A stretch of DNA of 7,996 nt from Eubacteriales bacterium (lineage in GTDB: Bacteria; Bacillota; Clostridia; Christensenellales; CAG-138). Positions 5,704 through 7,996 of this stretch are shown here, piece by piece; position 1 is the stretch's first letter, and every line of letters starts with the position of its first letter. The notes beneath the pieces are model-generated. The model was not told the origin of the DNA, did not search any database, and saw only the letters and a program-made list of their open reading frames with translations. A program made the translations under genes and the position numbers. The DNA is taken from positions 1 through 7,996 of the forward strand of contig JAQVML010000045.1 in the NCBI GenBank assembly GCA_028703645.1, given 5' to 3'.

Positions 5704-6174
5704 TTAGCCCCCAACGAGGGGAAGGAATTCGCTTTCCTCCTTTCCGCACGACGCGGCCAGCTCCGCGATAAGCACCTGCCTCGCCGTTAAGTACATCTTC
5801 CGCTCTCCGGCGGAGAGTCCCTTTTCCCGGTCGCGGTGGATCAGGCACTTCACCACATCCGCCACGCCGTAGATATCGCCAACGCGGAGTTTGTTGAGAT
5901 TGTCCCGATAGCGCTGATTCCAGTTTTCACTTTCATCCGCGCAGCCGTCCTCCGCGAGAAATTCAATGATCTTGCGGCAGTCGTCCGGGCAAACGAGCTT
6001 GCGCAGGCCGACCGTTTCCGCCGATGCGACAGGAACCATCGCCGTCATCTTACCCATAACAAACCGCAGTACATAGTATTGCGCAGATTCTCCGAGCACG
6101 GTTTGTTCTTGAACGGATTCAATTTCCCCTACGCCATGCATGGGATAACAGACCATATCGCCTATTTCAAACAC
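5704..6174 (-). CDS. carD: CarD/CdnL-family transcriptional regulator
   Basis: CarD (CdnL) proteins bind the RNA polymerase beta subunit and stabilise the open promoter complex, notably at rRNA promoters in actinobacteria. The 156-residue product has an N-terminal RNAP-interaction (Tudor-like) domain (about 1-58: FEIGDMVCYPMHGVGEIE, then YYVLRF and AMVPV) and a helical DNA-binding domain (about 62-142) with NWNQRYRDNL (84-93) and RDREKGLSAGERKMYLTARQVLIAEL (114-139). Trp85 sits where actinobacterial CarD carries the Trp that wedges into the promoter minor groove. GTG 6174 is chosen because AAAGGAG lies 8 nt upstream and the protein then starts at the family's usual FxxGD motif. The upstream in-frame ATG at 6219 lies before the start point expected from the nearer promoter and has no ribosome binding site. 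Two promoters precede it and yacL follows. Confidence 0.95.
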   Translation of the reverse strand: MFEIGDMVCYPMHGVGEIESVQEQTVLGESAQYYVLRFVMGKMTAMVPVASAETVGLRKLVCPDDCRKIIEFLAEDGCADESENWNQRYRDNLNKLRVGDIYGVADVVKCLIHRDREKGLSAGERKMYLTARQVLIAELAASCGKEESEFLPLVGG

Positions 6175-6219
6175 CGGCAACGCTCCTTTCGCAGACAATA
6201 ATAGATTCATACGTAACAT

Positions 6220-6249
6220 ACTATATCATCACTGGTTCACATATGTCAA
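6220..6249 (-). promoter_or_regulatory. carD promoter P2 (proximal)
   Basis: TTGACA (6249-6244), an 18-bp spacer and TATAGT (6225-6220), preceded by TGA so that an extended -10 (TGn) is present. The expected start near 6213 gives a leader of about 39 nt before the carD GTG. One mismatch to the -10 consensus. Confidence 0.75.
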
Positions 6250-6260
6250 CAAAATATCGT

Positions 6261-6290
6261 ATAATACCACAACACATGTCATGATGTCAA
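6261..6290 (-). promoter_or_regulatory. carD promoter P1 (distal)
   Basis: TTGACA (6290-6285), an 18-bp spacer and TATTAT (6266-6261), again with an extended -10 (TGG before the hexamer). It lies 41 bp upstream of P2 and shares GTTGACAT at the -35. The two form a tandem pair of near-identical design. Confidence 0.72.
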
Positions 6291-6366
6291 CTAAAATTTT
6301 TCGTTCGAATAGAATGCCTGTGTCTCTATCTTATGACGCAAGAATTCGGTGCAAACGCACATCTTC

Positions 6367-6394
6367 TCTCTATCGCTTTTATATGCGATAAAGA
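6367..6394 (-). other. Stem-loop C downstream of prs
   Basis: On the minus strand TCTTTATCGC (6394-6385) pairs with GCGATAGAGA (6376-6367) around an 8-nt loop: 10 bp with one U-G pair. The plus strand would have a C-A mismatch at that position, so the structure favours minus-strand RNA. No T-run follows. Confidence 0.45.
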
Positions 6395-6400
6395 ATGTTT

Positions 6401-6449
6401 CGTCCGTTCGCAATATGAACGGACGAAGGCTTATTTCAGCCTTCGCCCG
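6401..6449 (-). terminator. Overlapping stem-loops A and B after prs (possible transcript end)
   Basis: Stem A: CGGGCGAAGGCT (6449-6438) pairs with AGCCTTCGTCCG (6431-6420), 12 bp with one G-U pair and a 6-nt loop. Stem B: CGTCCGTTC (6425-6417) pairs perfectly with GAACGGACG (6409-6401) around a 7-nt loop. They share bases 6425-6420, so the full forms of A and B exclude each other. They begin 23 nt after the prs stop and precede the carD promoters, the expected place for the prs transcript end. Neither is followed by a proper T-run, so this is not a textbook Rho-independent terminator; a processed or Rho-assisted 3' end is possible. Confidence 0.45.
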
Positions 6450-6472
6450 AAAAAACTTTGGTTGTGTTGTGC

Positions 6473-7486
6473 TTAAAGCAACGTTTGCTGTTCGGCAAAG
6501 CTCATATCGAGCAGTCGCTTGCTGACGCGCTGTTCAAACATGGTGCTCATCGGCGCGCGGTCGTGGATGATCTTGACCGCCTGTGCAAACATCGGTGCCG
6601 CGGAGATAAAGCGAATCTTGGAGGAGAGATGCGCATATGGGCATTCCAGCGTGTCAGTCGAAACCAAAAACTCAATGGGGCTCGCGTCAATCTTCTTGAT
6701 GCCCTCTTCTCCGAGAACGTTGTGCGAAAGCGCGGCGTAGACTTTCTTCGCGCCCTTGTCGGTCAGCGCATAGCTCACGTCGACCAGTGTGCCGCCGGAG
6801 ATGGAGAAGTCGTCGATCACAAGGCAGTTCTTATCCTTAACGTCACCAATGATCTCCAGTACCTTCGCGTTTTCATCGTGACCGATACGCATCTTATCGC
6901 CAATGGCAACGGAGCAGTTCAGCTCGGTTGCGAATTCTCTCGCGCGCTTTGCGGAGCCTGCATCGGGAGAAACGACTACGAGGTCTTCGTTTACGATGCC
7001 CTGGCGGCGAATGTACTCGCAGAGCAGTTCTTTTGCATAGAGATGATCGACCGGTTTTTTGAAGAAGCCTTGCACCTGCGGCGCGTGCAGATCCATCGTG
7101 ATGATGCGGTCTACGCCGGCAACCTCGATGCAGTCCGCGCAGACCCTCGCGCGAATGGAAACGCGCGGTTCATCCTTTTTATCGCCCTTTGCATAGGAAA
7201 AATATGGAATGATGGCGGTAACGGAGTTTGCGCTCGCGCGCTTAAACGCATCAATCCAGAACAGAAGCTCTACAAACTCATCGTTCGGCTGGCGACCGAT
7301 GGGTTGGACGATGTAAACGTCTTTATCACGGATGGATTCGTTGACTCGTACAAAGATATTCCCTTCGCTGAATTTGATGGTCTCTGCGTCGCCAAGCTGT
7401 GTTCCCAGGTAGGCGCACATCTTCTTGGCGAAAGGCTTGCCCGTACTTCCGGCAAATATCTTGATAATTCCCGAACCCGTGTACAT
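6473..7486 (-). CDS. prs: Ribose-phosphate pyrophosphokinase (PRPP synthase), divergent type
   Basis: Prs makes 5-phosphoribosyl-1-pyrophosphate from ribose 5-phosphate and ATP, for purine, pyrimidine, NAD, His and Trp synthesis. The 337-residue product is slightly longer than the common 310-320. It carries the tandem phosphoribosyltransferase folds: IKFSEGNIFVRVNESIRDKDVYIVQ region (37-61), ITMDLHAPQVQGFF (129-142) with the metal-binding His134, the catalytic flexible loop DKMR (197-200) with the Lys and Arg in place, and the ribose-phosphate loop IDDFSISGGTL (224-234). Several positions differ from the usual enzyme: FSEGN for FxDGE, AKGDKKDEPRVS for ARQDRKxRPRE, DAGSAKRA for DVGGxxRA, and DDFSISGGT for DD-IDTAGT. 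ATG 7486 is chosen for AAAGAGGAG just upstream; the frame extends 20 codons further, but that part overlaps the promoter. No glmU is seen upstream. The fold is clear and synthase function likely; a paralogue elsewhere cannot be excluded. Confidence 0.9.
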   Translation of the reverse strand: MYTGSGIIKIFAGSTGKPFAKKMCAYLGTQLGDAETIKFSEGNIFVRVNESIRDKDVYIVQPIGRQPNDEFVELLFWIDAFKRASANSVTAIIPYFSYAKGDKKDEPRVSIRARVCADCIEVAGVDRIITMDLHAPQVQGFFKKPVDHLYAKELLCEYIRRQGIVNEDLVVVSPDAGSAKRAREFATELNCSVAIGDKMRIGHDENAKVLEIIGDVKDKNCLVIDDFSISGGTLVDVSYALTDKGAKKVYAALSHNVLGEEGIKKIDASPIEFLVSTDTLECPYAHLSSKIRFISAAPMFAQAVKIIHDRAPMSTMFEQRVSKRLLDMSFAEQQTLL

Positions 7487-7546
7487 TTGTTTCTCCTCTT
7501 TCCCTAAAACGTAATATTCCGTCTCCCCATCGTACCCTGCAACCAC

Positions 7547-7575
7547 ATTATAGCAGAGGGTTCGCTGGTTCTCAA
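7547..7575 (-). promoter_or_regulatory. prs promoter
   Basis: TTGAGA (7575-7570), a 17-bp spacer and a perfect TATAAT (7552-7547) preceded by TGC, giving an extended -10. The expected start near 7540 leaves a leader of about 54 nt to the prs ATG. It lies in the 155-nt gap after the PHP gene, so prs need not depend on upstream transcription. The rest of the gap holds only an imperfect inverted repeat (about 7590-7622) without a T-run. Confidence 0.85.
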
Positions 7576-7641
7576 CACAATATAGCCGCCAGAGCGGATT
7601 TTCTTGAAAACCGCAGCTCTACCGGATGATCCATTGACATA

Positions 7642-7996
7642 TTATGCCAAATGTTTCCCTTTGACCCAATCGATTCCGGCTAGCGTCCGGCGTTCTCTCG
7701 CCTCTAAAAAAGCGCGTGTTTTGCGTAAAAGCGCATTCTCCTGCCAGGTTTGTCCGGGTACAACATCCGGCCTGTGCGTGCCGTGATAATCGCTTCCGCA
7801 GGTCACGATCAGATCCAGTTGCCGCGCTACGCTCGTGATCACGACCGTATCCCCTTCGCTCAGAGACGGATGATACGCCTCCATTCCCATGAGTCCAAGC
7901 TCCTTAAGCATCGGCGCAATCTTGTGCGGGTCCGCGTGCCCGTTCATCGGATGCGCCCAAACGGGAACGCCGCCTGCGCCCAGAATCAGCTGGATG
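7642..7996 (-). CDS. PHP-domain metal-dependent phosphoesterase, C-terminal part (cut by window edge)
   Basis: The frame is open from the window edge to TAA at 7642, giving 117 residues. It reads IQLILGAGGVPVWAHPMNGH, then LGLMGMEAYHPSLSEGDT, then LIVTCGSDYHGTHRPDV. The AHP, EAYHPS and GSDYHG motifs are metal-binding parts of the PHP fold and resemble the YciV/TrpH (RNase AM, nucleoside bisphosphate phosphatase) branch. The last 40 residues are a basic helical tail. The first half, with the HxH motif and the true start, lies outside the window; the ATG at 7947 falls inside the AHP motif region and is not the start. The substrate cannot be told: 3',5'-nucleotides, RNA ends and other phosphoesters are all possible. 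Transcription is on the same strand as prs, but prs has its own promoter 67 nt after this stop. Confidence 0.88.
   Translation of the reverse strand, partial: IQLILGAGGVPVWAHPMNGHADPHKIAPMLKELGLMGMEAYHPSLSEGDTVVITSVARQLDLIVTCGSDYHGTHRPDVVPGQTWQENALLRKTRAFLEARERRTLAGIDWVKGKHLA

Noticed and set aside
6175..6219. A carD start at ATG 6219 with 15 extra residues.
   Set aside because: It overlaps the proximal promoter and would lie before its transcription start. It has no ribosome binding site, whereas GTG 6174 has AAAGGAG at 8 nt.
6458..7507. A 349-codon open frame on the plus strand, opposite prs.
   Set aside because: It is antisense to a clearly conserved enzyme over its full length, its product shows no recognisable domain, and no ribosome binding site or promoter supports it. 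It arises from codon bias of prs.
7590..7622. Imperfect inverted repeat between the PHP gene and prs as a terminator.
   Set aside because: The stem needs bulges and mismatches and is not followed by a T-run.
1..7996. Mobile elements, CRISPR repeats, tRNA or rRNA genes, defence systems.
   Set aside because: No transposase-like product, no regularly spaced repeats, no tRNA-like cloverleaf and no effector genes were seen; nearly all sequence is explained by housekeeping genes and their spacers.

Overview
The window reads as an ordinary chromosomal housekeeping region of a Firmicutes (Bacillota) bacterium, most likely a member of class Clostridia. The evidence is the rpmH-rnpA-yidD-yidC-jag-mnmE gene order, a short YidC of the Oxa1 type, a Jag (KhpB) protein with the Jag-N/KH/R3H layout, and a carD-yacL pair. 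Strong GGAGG-type ribosome binding sites and TTGACA/TATAAT promoters fit this. Genus and species cannot be told from the sequence. All ten genes seen (eight complete, two cut by the window edges) lie on the minus strand, so transcription runs from high to low coordinates.

In transcription order: (1) 7996-7642, the C-terminal part of a PHP-domain phosphoesterase; (2) 7575-6473, prs (PRPP synthase) behind its own near-consensus promoter; (3) 6472-6220, a spacer with a chain of stem-loops after prs and then two tandem TTGACA promoters for carD; (4) 6174-4588, carD and yacL, a likely two-gene operon; (5) 4550-4427, a perfect-consensus rpmH promoter and a short leader with two hairpins; (6) 4426-1605, rpmH, a 203-nt spacer packed with four stem-loops, then rnpA, yidD, yidC and jag, with four-base ATGA overlaps at rnpA/yidD and yidC/jag; (7) 1595-1553, a likely terminator; (8) 1504-200, mnmE; (9) 174-1, the start of a GNAT acetyltransferase where mnmG often sits.

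Together the genes cover nucleotide precursor supply (Prs), control of transcription initiation (CarD), a ribosomal protein (L34), tRNA 5'-end maturation (RnpA), membrane protein insertion (YidD, YidC), RNA binding linked to cell envelope control (Jag/KhpB) and tRNA wobble modification (MnmE). Four of the eight complete genes appear to start with GTG or TTG. dnaA is not next to rpmH, and mnmG does not directly follow mnmE, so the classical origin-proximal cluster has been rearranged here.

I found no mobile element, CRISPR array, tRNA, rRNA or defence system. The points most worth checking are regulatory (stem-loop chains after prs and between rpmH and rnpA, tandem extended -10 promoters before carD, the rpmH leader, the GC-rich yidC start region) and a Prs with non-canonical residues at ATP-binding and ribose-5-phosphate-binding positions.
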